From Cotesia glomerata (taxonomy: Eukaryota; Arthropoda; Insecta; Hymenoptera; Braconidae), in NCBI RefSeq assembly GCF_020080835.1, contig NC_058159.1, positions 16,865,101-16,929,100 on the forward strand: 64,000 nt of DNA, in the 5' to 3' direction. The notes beneath the pieces were generated by a model that was not told the DNA's origin, did not search any database, and saw only the letters and a program-made list of their open reading frames with translations. Below are positions 48,379-59,501 of the stretch, in pieces. Every line of letters begins with the position of its first letter. Positions within the stretch are counted from its first letter, which is position 1. Both the position numbers and the translations under genes were made by a program.

Positions 48379-49677
48379 ACTTGATTTAGACGCAAGACAA
48401 ATGGATGTAAAAACTGCCTTTCTGTATGGGACTCTGGAAAAAGCAATTTTTATAGAGATTCCAGAAGGCTATGATTGCAGTGATGAAATGAGAGAAAAGA
48501 TGGTCTGGAAGCTTGAAAAATCTCTTAATGGATTGAAGATCAGTCCTAAGAGATGGAACAAAAAGTTCACTGAAGAAGCACTGAAACTAGGTTTGGAGAA
48601 TGATCTAAACGAGCCATGCTTATTTACTTGGAGAAAAGATGGAAAAATTGCCATCGTAATCCTATACGTAGATGATATGATTGCAGCTAGCAATGTACCC
48701 GAAAAATGAGATGAAATTATAAATCATTTCAGTAAAGTTTTCGAAATGAAAATTTTGGGAGAACCGGAGAATTTTCTTGGGATGAAAATTCACCGTGATA
48801 GAAATGAATGTGAAATGTCTATTACATAGCCTGAGTACACTGAAAAGATCCTAGAACGTTTCGATCTGAAAGAATGTAATTCTCAAGACACACCCATGAT
48901 AACTAGACAAGTCAAAAATAGAAACAATAAAAATATAGGAAAATTAGATGATTCCAATGTTCCAGCTAATGCAGCTTATAGAAAGGCTATAGGGAGTCTG
49001 TTGTATCTTGCTGGTGCAACCAGACCAGACATAGCATATGCTGTAAATTTATTGTCTAGAAGACAGAATAATCCAATTAAAGGAGATTGGACTGAAGTCA
49101 AAAGAATTTTCAGATATCTTAGAGGAACAACTGATTTGGGTTTATACTATAGAGGTAAAACCGAAATTATGGAAGCTATGACTGACACTAGCTTCAGAGA
49201 TCGTGAAAATTCGACTTCGACAAGTGGTTACATCATCCAAGTGTACGGTGATACAGTAGCTTGGAGAAGCCACAAACAGTCCTCTCCTGCTACATCAACT
49301 TGCCAAGCAGAATATCTTGCCATGAGCGAATCTTGTAAGGAATTAATTTCCTTGGATAAAGCGATTAGAGATATAATAGGTAAAACTATGTATCCAGTCA
49401 CTATTAGATGTGATAATAAATCAGCCTGTGACTGTACTCAAATGGAGGGAAGTCACAAATTGAAAGATTTTGATGATGACATTGAGCTTATCAAATCCAA
49501 TCTGGCTGAAAGAGAAAGAACAGGCAAGAAACCTCAAATGGCTGAAACTCATGGTGATTTTGTTAAATCATATGTCTTGGCGGGCAAAATAAAGGTCAAA
49601 TAGATATCCACTAAAGAAAATATTGCGGATATTATGACTAAACCTTTACCCTTTACATCACATCAAACTCAGAAATA
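48350..49677 (+). pseudogene. pol: Copia reverse transcriptase palm and RNase H, with three stops
   Basis: The frame continues RT: QMDVKTAFLYGTL near 48400 gives the first Asp and YVDD at 48665-48676 the catalytic pair. Stops lie at 48707 (TGA), 48827 (TAG) and 49601 (TAG); reading resumes in the same frame each time. RNase H shows GSLLYLAGATRPDIAYAV near 48990, TDTSF near 49180 in place of the usual DADW-type block, CQAEYLAMSE near 49300 and CDNKSA near 49420. The end ENIADIMTKPL is near 49620. Copia polyproteins normally end this way. Confidence 0.88.
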
Positions 49678-49954
49678 AAATGATGAATATTTAGATGATA
49701 AAATTTTAGATGATATAGATGTTAAATGTAGATGTCGAATTTAGATGTTAAATATAGATGTTGATTTTAGATGTTAAATATAGATGTTATATAGAAGATT
49801 TAAACTAATAAGTTTAATCATATAATTAATTGATATTTACAGAAGTTAATATTCAATCTTAGCAGAGTGCGCAGCGGAGAAAAACAAAGAAGTTCAAGGA
49901 CCTTGTTCTTAATTGGAACTACAGATAAAGACTTTACCTTCTTTTATTAATATT
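49678..49954 (+). repeat. Copia 3' region with 'tagatgttaaata' repeats
   Basis: 49690-49795 repeats a TTTAGATGTTAAATA-type word. The remainder is non-coding and runs to the BEL2 insertion. The same sequence resumes at 55642. Confidence 0.6.
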
Positions 49955-50600
49955 TGAATAATTACTGAAAGAGCGGAAAAGCGGGGATCAGGTTGAGGTC
50001 TGGATATCTCAATTAAAACGCGTAAATTATTATCAAAAATAACACTAGGAATTTATTTACATTAAATACACTCAATATTTAATATGTTTAATAGCGGATT
50101 GTTAAGATAAAAGCGGATTTATAAATTACAGCGTGGTTAGCAAAAGCAAAGCCGGTTGACACGTGGTTGAACACTTTGTCGGCACTAAAAAAGCGGTGAA
50201 AAAAATGCACAAATAACACAACTTATCTGAAACAAACTAAAGCGAATTATTAACAATTAATTTAAGCAAATTAAATTATTAAATAAGCGAAATGCGGTTT
50301 ATTAACGAAAAGCGAAAGTAAAAAGAAATACTAATGGCGACTTGATGCAGCGAAAGCGTAGAAACGAAAGATAATAACAGTAGTCCGTCTTCTTCCTCGT
50401 TGAGTTGGGGAAGAAGGCTATTGCGCATGTCTAGTGGGAGCGATCAGCCAATAAAGCGGTCGATTCATGGCGTGATCGAGAGGCTGATTTTCTATTGGCG
50501 GTTCGATTTTTGCGGGAACTAGCGGTGGACAGGTGCGTCTCTTGAATTTGGGTGTCCCCCAGGAGCGAGTTAATCGCTACTGGGCCTTGTTCACCGAACA
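49955..50600 (-). repeat. BEL2 3' LTR
   Basis: 646 bp. It is preceded on the minus strand by the purine-rich CCGGGGAAGAA, the likely polypurine tract, which also encodes the last Pol residues. Confidence 0.93.
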
Positions 50601-53600
50601 TTCTTCCCCGGGTTGGCGGCTGCGTCGACAAGATCATCTTCTTCATGCGTTAGCGGCAGGACACAGAGCTTTGTAATTGGACGTACCACCTCTGTGTTAA
50701 CTGTCTTAACAGTTACTACGCGGATTTGTCCATCTTCACCTGGATGGACAGCAATTACTTTGGCTAATGGCCACTTGGTTGGCGGGAGATCCTCAGTGGT
50801 GATCAGTACAACTGAACCCACCTTGATCTGGTTGCGTCGATGATGCCACTTTGAAATGGCCTGGTAGCGGTGGATGCAGTCCTGGTAGTAGCGTTTCCAG
50901 AAATGTTGAACCATTTGTTGGACTTGTTCCCAGTGCGAGAGCCGAGCAGGTTGTAAATCTGTCAGCGATGGCTCTGGGACAGCGGTCAGTGACTGTCCGA
51001 TTAGGAAGTGATCTGGAGTCAGTACAGCAAGGTCAGCAGGATCTTCATTCAGCGGTGTGAGCGGTCTGGAATTCAATATGGCTTCAATTTGAGCCAGTAG
51101 CGTTGAATATTGCTCAAGCGTCAACAGCGAGTCTCCGATTGTTCTTCGAAGGTGAAATTTGATAGATTTCACAGCGGCTTCCCATTTTCCTCCAAAATGT
51201 GGAGCTCCAGGCGGATTGAATTTCCAGTTCGTGCCATCTTGAGCGATCAAGGTTGATAATTCTCGTAATGTGCGGGATCCTGCAGCGAATAGTCGTTTCA
51301 GCTCTTTATCTGCTCCTACAAAATTGGTTCCACAGTCTGAATATAGCGTGTGGCAGATACCTCGGCGACTGGTGAAGCGGCGATAAGCGGCGATGAAAGC
51401 GGCAGCGGTGTAGTCAGTTAATAGCTCTAAATGTACAGCTGAACTGAACATGCATACAAAGACTGCAATCCAGCCTTTGTATGTTTTTGCTCCACGTCCT
51501 TGAAACGTTTTCAGCGTGATAGGTCCAGCGTAGTCGAGTCCTGTATGCAAGAAGGCTCAAGTTGGCTGTACTCGTGCGGTGGGTAGTTGACCCATCAACT
51601 GTTGAGCGCGTTCTCCACTGTGTCTCGTGCAGATAACGCAGCGTAAAATAAATGATCTGACTGGAACACGGCCTCCAATGATCCAGACACTCTTGCGTAA
51701 GTCAGGGAGCGTAAGCTGAGTACCTCCGTGAAGCGTTTTGCGGTGCGAAACATCAATCAAAATTGATGTAAGCGGTGATTGTCGCGGTAGAATCGCTGGA
51801 TGCCTCTCTTCTGGGTCCAGCAATGCGTTTTTCAAGCGGCCACCGACTCTCAAGACCCCCTGATGGTCGATGAACGGAGTCAGCTTAGTGATGCTGTTAT
51901 TTTTAGGCAGACCATCACCATCTTGTAGCGTGTGAATCTCTCTAGCGAAGTATTGTCCTTGAGTGAACTTAATCAAGGTCAATTTAGCGTGCTCCAGGTC
52001 TGATGGAGTAAGCGGGTAGGCCAGCGAAGATTGTGGAACTCTTTTAAAGCGGTCGATGGCACGATGCCAGATGCTAAGCTTCCGTAGCAGTGGAAACAGC
52101 TGCGTGTAATGCGACAGTAATTGTTGGAGCAGGCAATTTTCTGCTTTCCAAGTTACTAGTGTCAGACCTTGGCGTTCTTCTCGATGCGTTGCGTTGTCGG
52201 TTGGAGGCTCCAGAGTGGGCCAAGAGGATTCTGGTTCATGAAGCCAAGTTGGTCCATGCCACCAGAGAGCGTGTTGTTTCAGTTTTAGCGTAGGTATACC
52301 TCTTGAAGCGCAGTCAGCGGGGTTTTGTTTTCCTGGAATAAATTTCCAGGAGACATCTCGAAGCGTTTCTTGGATTTTTCCCACTCTATTGCGGACGAAT
52401 GTCTTCCAGCGGATTGCTGGACTTTTAATCCATGCGAGAGTCACGGCGGAGTCAGTCCAGAGATTGATCCTGACATTTTCAAGCGACTGAACTTCTTTAA
52501 CATGAAGTATCAGTTGTGTTAGCAATCATGCGGCAGATAATTCCAAGCGTGGGATTGTCATGGTCTTCAGCGGTGCTACTTGCGTTTTTGAACACAGAAG
52601 TGAGACCTTTGTGTTCCCATCAGCGTCAGTGACTTTCAAATAAACAGCGGCAGCCATAGCGTTTTGCGAAGCGTCTGAGAACCCGTGCAATTCCATAGTT
52701 GCTCCAGGTGCTATATTATTCCAGCGTGGAATGCGGATGGATTCGATGTTTCGAAGATCCTCGCGGTATCCAGTCCATTTGTGAATGAGTGATGGTGACA
52801 ATTGTTCATCCCATGACACTCTATCTAGCCACAGATCTTGCATAAAGATCTTGGCTTTGACGACTATTGGTGCGAGAAGTCCTAGTGGGTCATACAGTTT
52901 AGCGATTTCAGACAAAATAGCTCTCTTTGTCTTAGGCGTATCTGGCGGTAGCGTGTACTTGAACTGGAGAGCGTCAGTGCGTGAATTCCAGTACATGCCC
53001 AGGACTTTTACTGGTGCATCACTGATTTCTTTAAGCGGTGTATCCAGCTGCTTTTCTGGAGCGACTTCAGCGAGTAACCGTGGGCTATTGCTAGCCCATT
53101 TGGCAAGCGGGAAGCAGCCTGCTGCACACAGAGCTTTTGTTTGTACTGCAGCCTTGATAGCGTCTTCTTCGTTGTCTGCTCCACCGTAGATGTCATCTAC
53201 GTAGCGTGTTTTCAACATTGGAGCAACAGCTAGCGGAAAGCGGTGTCCTTCATCCTTTACTAGTTGGATAAGCACACGTACAGCGTCAAAAGGTGCACTA
53301 GCGGTTCCGTATGTGACTGTCTTGAGACAGTAAGCGTCTATTGAGTCATTCTCATCTATCCAGAGAATGCACTGAAGCGGCCAATCAAGCGAGTCGACCT
53401 CAATCTGTCTGAACATCTTGGTAATGTCAGTAGCGAATAGAATCCTGCTGCAACGGATTCTCAACATCACATCAAAAATGTCAATTTGCGTTTTGGGTCC
53501 TGCGTGGAGAATGTCGTTCAATGAAATTCCTGTAGATGTTGCACAGGAACCATTGAACACTGTGCGGAGCTTCGTAGTGGCACTATCAAGCTTCAATACC

Positions 53601-54532
53601 CCATGGTGAGGCAAGAAGTAAGCGTTTGCGGGCAATTCGTTGACTGGTACTCGTACCATGTGTCCTAGTTGAATGTATTCTGCCATGAATGCACGATACA
53701 TGTCAGAATATTCTCTTTCTCACGACAAGCGAGTTATTAATTTGCGGAGTGACCCCATGGCTGCGTTGATAGAGTCGCCAAGTTGACTCTCAAGGGCCTT
53801 AAGCGGTAATCTCACTACGTAGCGTCCATCAGGCTGTCGATAATGCGTTTGACGAAAGTGAATTTCACATTCGTCTTCTTCAGCGGTGTTGAGCGGTGAA
53901 TTTCCTGATGGAACTTCTTCCTGTTCCCAAAACTTAGCGATAGCGTCTTGTAATTCAGTATCTACTGACGCATGTAGTGCTGCGTGTGATGTTGAAGCGT
54001 GTTTAGCGGTGACAGCTCCATAGACAATCCAACCAAGCGTTGTGGATTGTGCAATAGGAGCATTGCGAGGTCCTCGTTGAATCTCTGCGTTCATGATCTG
54101 TGCGGCTGGTGATGCACCTAGAATAATATCTACAGGGCGTGGCTGTAGATACTGCGGGTCAGCGAGCTTGAGATTCTCAAGATGCGGCCATTTCGGATCA
54201 GCGATCACGAGCGATGGAAGATCTACAGTCAGTGGTAGTAGAATATGCATGCTGACATGCATTGAAGCGGGTGTACACTGCAAATGAAGTTCAATTGTGC
54301 TCACACCTAGTGAACTTCCTGCGGAGACATTGCCAATGCCCTTGAGCATGACCATGTCGCGTTGTAGCGGTTGTCCAAGCTTCTTGAAGAGCGTCTGTCT
54401 CATAAATGAGAGCTCTGAGCCTTGATCAATCAGAACTTTAGTGGTGATTGGATTACCATGATGCGGACTGACCTGGACTAAAGCGGTAGCTAGCAAAACT
54501 TGAGCGGAAAGCGAATCTGAAATAATCAACAG
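50591..54532 (-). pseudogene. pol: BEL2 Pol: protease, RT, RNase H, integrase, three TGA stops
   Basis: One minus-strand frame of ~1313 codons is cut by TGA at 53720-53722, 52526-52528 and 51557-51559. The first part has the protease (VLIDQGSELSF near 54440). The second has RT with RTVFNGS near 53570 and YVDD at 53192-53203, then RNase H GFSDASQ near 52680 and IPRLELSAA at the stop. The third has LWTDSAVTLAWI near 52455, NPADCASRG near 52310 and the integrase zinc domain near 51650-51750. The fourth has the integrase core: LDYAGP near 51540, YSDCGTNFVGA near 51340, HFGGKWEAAVK near 51190 and a DUF5641-type end. The final TGA (50591-50593) lies 8-10 bases inside the 3' LTR. Confidence 0.9.
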
Positions 54533-54909
54533 TTAATTTCAAGTTGTAAACGGTCTAAAGGGAACGAATAGTTGCCTGTGCGGAAGATGTAGACTGCGGT
54601 GAAGCTGGTTTCGTTGGTGCATCCAAAATGGATGGACATGTGGTGACGTTGACCACATTTTCGGCAATCTTGAGCGGTCTTGCAATCTGCGGCGCGGTGC
54701 GGAACACGAAAGTTGAAGCACAAATTGCATTTTTTAACTATCTTGTGTAATTCTCCATAGCGAGGATATTTAAGGCCCGAAGTCGAGTTTTCAGTCTTAA
54801 TAAACGGAAAGTTCAGCGTACCGGTGTACGAATGACTATCAGGAGCAGCACCCGATGTGCTCTGCGATGCTCCTGACACTCGACCTTTCCTAGCGGTATT
54901 ACACTTCAC
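54526..54909 (-). pseudogene. gag: BEL2 Gag C-terminal remnant with zinc knuckles
   Basis: A 127-codon frame starts 81 bases inside the LTR. It holds CNLCFNFRVPHRAADC and CRKCGQRHHMSIH, the nucleocapsid knuckles. The ~300-400 residue shell domain that normally precedes them is absent, so the leader has been fused close to the gag C-terminus by deletion. It ends at a TGA (54526-54528). Pol lies in another frame and overlaps by only a few bases (pol is open from 54532). Confidence 0.8.
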
Positions 54910-54969
54910 TTAACACAGCACAATTTTTAAGCGGAATAATAAATTAATTTAATTGAGATAGAGCCAGCC

Positions 54970-54990
54970 TGATCCGGCTCGAGGGACCAA
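54970..54990 (-). other. BEL2 primer binding site, tRNA-Tyr-like
   Basis: The minus strand after the LTR reads TTGGTCCCTCGAGCCGGATC. Its complement resembles the 3' end of animal tRNA-Tyr with one difference, from memory of that tRNA. Confidence 0.5.
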
Positions 54991-55636
54991 TGAATAATTA
55001 CTGAAAGAGCGGAAAAGCGGGGATCAGGTTTAGGTCTGGATATCTCAATTAAAATGCGTAAATTATTATCAAAAATAACACTAGGAATTTATTTACATTA
55101 AATACACTCAATATTTAATATGTTTAATAGCGGATTGTTAAGATAAAAGCGGATTTATAAATTACAGCGTGGTTAGCAAAAGCGAAGCCGATTGACACGT
55201 GGTTGAACACTTTGTCGGCACTAAAAAAGCGGTGAAAAAAATGCACAGATAACACAACTTATCTGAAACAAACTAAAGCGAATTATTAACAATTAATTTA
55301 AGCAAATTAAATTATTAAATGAGCGAAATGCGGTTTATTAACGAAAAGCGAAAGTAAAAAGAAACACTAATGGCGACTTGATGCAGCGAAAGCGTAGAAG
55401 CGAAAGATAATAACAATAGTCCGTCTTCTTCCTCGTTGAGTTGGGGAAGAAGGCTATTGCGCATGTCTAGTGGGAACGATCAGCCAATAAAGCGGTCGAT
55501 TCATGGCGTGATCGAGAGGCTGATTTTCTATTGGCGGTTCGATTTTTGCGGGAATTAGCGGTGGACAGGTGCGTCTCTTGAATTTGGGTGTCCCCCAGGA
55601 GCGAGTTAATCGCTACTGGGCCTTGTTCACCGAACA
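54991..55636 (-). repeat. BEL2 5' LTR
   Basis: On the minus strand it starts TGTTCGGTGAAC and ends TAATTATTCA. It differs from the 3' LTR at a handful of sites (for example near 55036 and 55205). Confidence 0.93.
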
Positions 55637-55641
55637 ATATT

Positions 55642-55743
55642 TAATATTAGATGTGTTCATGATCGTTAATCGATTTTAGATGTAATTTTTAAAATTATAT
55701 GTTATTCATTATATTTAAAATATGTATGTGCAAAGGGAGGGAG
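55642..55743 (+). other. Copia 3' UTR and polypurine tract
   Basis: AT-rich, ending CAAAGGGAGGGAG against the LTR start. Confidence 0.8.
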
Positions 55744-56011
55744 TGTCAGAAATAGTTTACTTTGCTCATACATGAGGCAACATCTATTAGACGTTTGAAG
55801 TAATTACTAAGCCTCTAGAGTAGTCTCTTACATTGTGACATACTCACTCTTGACTATAGCTCTGTACCGATCACACGTACATCTAGAAGTTCTGTGTAAA
55901 AAACATAATAAAGCTGCAACTACATATAGACGTATATATAATCAAAGTGTTATATTATTACTAGAATAGCCATCCTTCCTATTTTCCACAAATTATTATA
56001 ATAGTCCTTCA
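55744..56011 (+). repeat. Copia 3' LTR, 268 bp
   Basis: Same length as the 5' LTR and differs at about eight bases. It is followed by the TTAAC duplication. Confidence 0.9.
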
Positions 56012-56248
56012 TTAACAAAAATATAATTGCTCAAGTTTTTAAGTAATAATTATTGCGTTACTTTGATATTTTATCGCCATAAGTAAACGTATACGGTCAG
56101 TAAATTGTTGTAATTCATTCAATGAGTCACGTAAGTAACTAATACAGTGCACTTGACCTCTTATGTATAACCTCTACGTAGAACCAATTAAATTAATGGC
56201 CTTGTGTTTAATATTGACTTTTGACATCTAATTAAACGAATTTTTTAG

Positions 56249-56392
56249 ATAAAAAAGGAGTTAAAGATTTAAGAAAATTTCCCGACGAAGATCGTTGGAA
56301 ATTTCCTGACTCAGATGACACTTCAATGTTATGTGTGCGTTGTCGATTCCGTGTCAAAGAATATATTTCGCCGGCATCAGAGGAAGAGGAAA
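56249..56392 (+). pseudogene. Transposase N-terminal exon, interrupted by a MITE
   Basis: After an acceptor-like ATTTTTTAG, an open stretch encodes basic and acidic residues with CVRCRFR near 56318, a possible zinc-binding CxxC. It is cut at 56393 by a MITE. It lies in the long-TIR DNA transposon and upstream of the DDE-like exons, so it is probably the DNA-binding N-terminus. The start codon is not identified. Confidence 0.4.
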
Positions 56393-56904
56393 TCCGAACA
56401 AAAACAGTTTCACTGTAAAAAAATTGCGCCAAGTCCACGTTCATAAGACTATCAAGAAAAAAAAAAATTTCTTTTTTCTTTACAAAAAGATATAAAATAA
56501 AAAAATTAAAAAATCCAAGTAACCGATATGATTGTATTTGATTTTCGGAAATTGTAAATTTGAAAATTAAAAAAAACATTTTGGAACGTATTCAGTGTTC
56601 GTGGTTGCAAAATATTTTACTTTTAATAAAATTCGTAAAATCTATTTACTACGACTTTAAAAAAATTGAAATACACAATGACGCACACCAAGTACGTTCC
56701 AAAATTTTTTTTTTAATTTTCAAATTTACGATAAAATTTTTTTTAATTTCCGAAAATCAAATACAATCATATCGGTTACTTGGATTTTTTAATTTTTTTA
56801 TTTTATATCTTTTTGTAAAGAAAAAAGAAATTTTTTTTTTCTTGATAGTCTTATGAACGTGGACTTGGCGCAATTTTTTTACAGTAAAACTGTTTTTGTT
56901 CAGA
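56393..56904. mobile_element. MITE with long inverted ends, 512 bp, copy 1
   Basis: TCCGAACAAAAACAGTTTC at 56393 and TCTGAACAAAAACAGTTTT on the opposite strand at 56904. Arms of ~180 bp include 'gcgccaagtccacgttcata'. Its open frames read across mirrored poly(A)/poly(T) and are not genes. A second copy is at 60853. Confidence 0.85.
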
Positions 56905-57439
56905 TTTTAGTATTTTTTGTAATTATAATAAAAATTTACAATAGGTACCAACTTAAATCTCGCGTTGGCTGCATTTTTTATAGCAAACTATCCCATTGAA
57001 GCTACAGTTTATGAAAAAACAATTCCAGCGCACCCTGGCGGATGTAGATGCAAGCTGTGAAATGTATTTTTATAACTGTAGTTTCCCATTTATTGGAATA
57101 TTATCATGCATTCTCGAATTATTTAGTCTGTGGCATGTCACTTTTTACATAGAAAAAAAGTCAGGATTGAAATTTTTGAGCTTGCTATAGTTTGTGCTGA
57201 TAAAATTTAATAATTTCAAGTAGATTAATTGTTATAATTGAATATAATTAATTAATATCAGTAAAATAAAGCATGAATTACAGTTATAATATAAAATTTA
57301 GGAACAAGAATTACCGTAGAATTAAATAAAATTTTGCAACCTCAAAATACCGTTCTGCTTACAGTGAACACAGTCGGTAGTCTGGCGCTCCGTTTACAAC
57401 GGATTTGAACGGAACTTGACGCCAGATTCTACCGAATCT

Positions 57440-57611
57440 GTGGATTATTTCAAGTCAAATTAGTGTTGAAAGTCTGAGTATATCAGCTGAAATTTGTACT
57501 CAAGGAAGCAGTTTATCTCGAACTGTCAGTAATTTTAGCGACAATGTATGTGATTACAATGATCATTCTTTAGAGCGATTTTTGAAAATTCCTCTTATTG
57601 AAAAAGACAGG
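57440..57611 (+). pseudogene. Transposase internal exon
   Basis: An open stretch (SQISVESLSISAEICTQ, ending LERFLKIPLIEKDR) terminates at a donor AG|GTAAAA at 57610-57611. The next exon begins after TTTAAG near 57690. 56905-57439 is non-coding or intron. Confidence 0.45.
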
Positions 57612-57689
57612 TAAAAATTTTCTACTGATTAAGTTTTTCATTTACTGAGTGAAAACTTACTTAATTATTTTTCTATGCGTTTAATTTAA

Positions 57690-58420
57690 GGTTATATTCT
57701 GAAAAAAATTATGAAGTAAAAAAACTTGATGAGAGCTATGCTGCCCTAGAGAATAAGTTCCAATCACAATTAGGAATAGTACCATTTTAAAATATCTTCA
57801 TTTTTTCATATTAATACCATCGATCGTTTGCTTTACAGATCAATAAAAAAGAAGCTGCTTTCAATCTTACCCGACAGTTGGGAAGTCAGTCGTATAGCAT
57901 CTGAATTTAACTGTTCTCGAAAAATGGTACTGAATCTTAAAAATGATATCAGTGAATCTGAGAATGTTGATTTAGACTCTGGTGAAATGACTACTAATAC
58001 TTTGAATCCCACAAAAGTTCCAGGCAATCAGCCGCTTAAGTTAGATGTAAAAAAACTTGTCATTGATTTTTATGAAAGCGAAGAAAACTCAAAACAATTA
58101 GCGGGCATGAAAGATTTTAAATCTGTGAAGGATTGTGATGGAAATCGAACTAGGGTACAAAAAAAAGTTGATTCTTTGTAATTTAAAAGAATTGTACCAA
58201 AGCTTCAAAGCGCAATTTAATTCAGTGGCAATCGGATTTTCTAAATTCGCTAGTTTAAGGCCTACTTATTGTATTATTGCTGGAAGTAGTGGTACACATG
58301 TCGTATGTGTTTGTACTATTCATCAAAATGTAAAATTGATGTTAGAAGGTATTTGTGTATTTGACATTCTCTATAATTGTACTAAAACTAGTTATTAATT
58401 TTATTACATTTATTCGATTT
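57690..58420 (+). pseudogene. Transposase central exons, one frameshift
   Basis: An exon near 57690-57778 (KKLDESYAALENKFQ) is followed by an intron ending TTTACAG at 57838. The next exon has LPDSWEVSRIASEFNCSRKMVL, a helix-turn-helix-like segment, then GMKDFKSVKDCDGNR. An A-run at 58158-58165 shifts the frame; the sequence then reads LKELYQSFKAQFN....GFSKFASLRP....CVCTIHQNVKLML. This matches, by memory, an arthropod family of uncharacterised transposon proteins. An intron ends near 58423. Confidence 0.55.
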
Positions 58421-58423
58421 AGG

Positions 58424-59501
58424 ATGTAATTTTCCAAAATTTTCGAAAAACACCGATTGGGTTGTAGAATCTCAGCCAATTTACAAAAATTTATTAAATA
58501 AATTAGTTTGTAACAATCCAAAAGAATCGTGCTTTTCCAGAATGTGCAATAGTTGTCCAAATAATGAAGAAATCGCTGATTATTTTCGTTTGTCATTTAA
58601 TGAATCTGATGTTAATGAAATCCAATATAAAATGTGGACAATCAACAGACCGTTGTACTATTGTGAATGTTACTTCAGATTCCGAAGACTTCATCGAGAC
58701 TTTAGTGACGCAACTTGATAAGCTTTTGAAAAATGATTTTATTGCGAAAACACAAAGTCGATTTTTTTCTGATACAAAACTAAATTTAAAGAGCGGGGAA
58801 TTTGCCGTAGTATTTGACTTTGCGGAAAATTATGCATTCGTTGTGCAGGAAGCAGCTTAAGGCTTCCATTGGAATAATGATCAAGCTACTATATTTCCAA
58901 TGGTGATTTATTATAACGAAAATGATACTATTAAGCATTTGAGCTTTGTTGGTATTTCAGATTGTCTTAAGCACGACACATATTAATTTATTTATTTCAA
59001 GAACAATTGATTGCCTTTCTTAAAAAGAAGTTTGCTGTCATCAATACGATTTTTTACTTCTCTGATGGAGCTCGACAACAATTCAAAAACAAGAAAGCAT
59101 TTACAAACTTATGTTATCATTATGCTGACTTCGAAATCAACGCTGAGTGGCATTTTTTTGCAACTGCCCATGGCAAAGGACCATGCGATGGTCTTGCGGG
59201 TTCATTAAAACGATATGCTGCTAGAGCTTCATTACAAATGAACAATAAAGAGCATATACTGAAACCACAAGATTTGTTTTCCTGGGGAACAAAAAATTTT
59301 ACAAGCGTTGACTTTACTTTTATAGCTAATGACGATTATTTAATAAAAAAAAATGTGTTAGACGTACAATATTCTCAATCGAAAACGGTGAAAGGTACAC
59401 AGTCATTACACACTTTTGTGCCTTTAAAAGATGAAATTGGTTATGCTTTCATTAAAACTGTGTCCACATCTCAAAAAAGTTCAAAAATAAAAGTATTTTA
59501 A
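58424..59501 (+). pseudogene. Transposase DDE-like core, broken
   Basis: CNNPKESCFSRMCNSCP near 58515 gives a Cys cluster. A frameshift near 58635 leads into DRCTIVNVTSDSEDF and, at 58816, the Asp of FDFAENY. A TAA at 58858-58860 follows, then GFHWNND in the same frame. A stop at 58984 and an acceptor near 59001 precede the last part: YFSDGARQQFKN (Asp at 59064) and WHFFATAHGKGPCDG (Asp at 59187), ending at 59501, 18 bases before the right inverted repeat. Spaced acidic residues in these three motifs fit an RNase H-fold transposase, though I have not proved which are catalytic. Confidence 0.6.

Larger units (their letters stand above)
49955..55636 (-). mobile_element. BEL/Pao retrotransposon BEL2, 5682 bp, gag mostly deleted
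   Basis: Two 646 bp LTRs (49955-50600 and 54991-55636) and the 5 bp duplication ATATT at 49950-49954 and 55637-55641. Transcription is on the minus strand, against Copia. The internal part is only ~4.39 kb: nearly all of gag before the zinc knuckles is missing. Pol is one frame with three TGA stops. The sense strand is highly enriched in CGCT. Confidence 0.95.
43761..56011 (+). mobile_element. Copia retrotransposon, ~6.56 kb without its BEL2 insert
   Basis: Two 268 bp LTRs flank a Copia-type pol (integrase before reverse transcriptase). The 5 bp duplication TTAAC lies at 43756-43760 and 56012-56016. The LTRs differ at several positions, so it is older than BEL1. Gag, protease and the start of integrase are missing or replaced, and pol is broken. 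Confidence 0.92.

Noticed and set aside
52785..53189. Plus-strand frame of 134 codons inside BEL2
   Set aside because: It lies opposite the RT region of pol and is helped by the same codon bias; no independent support.
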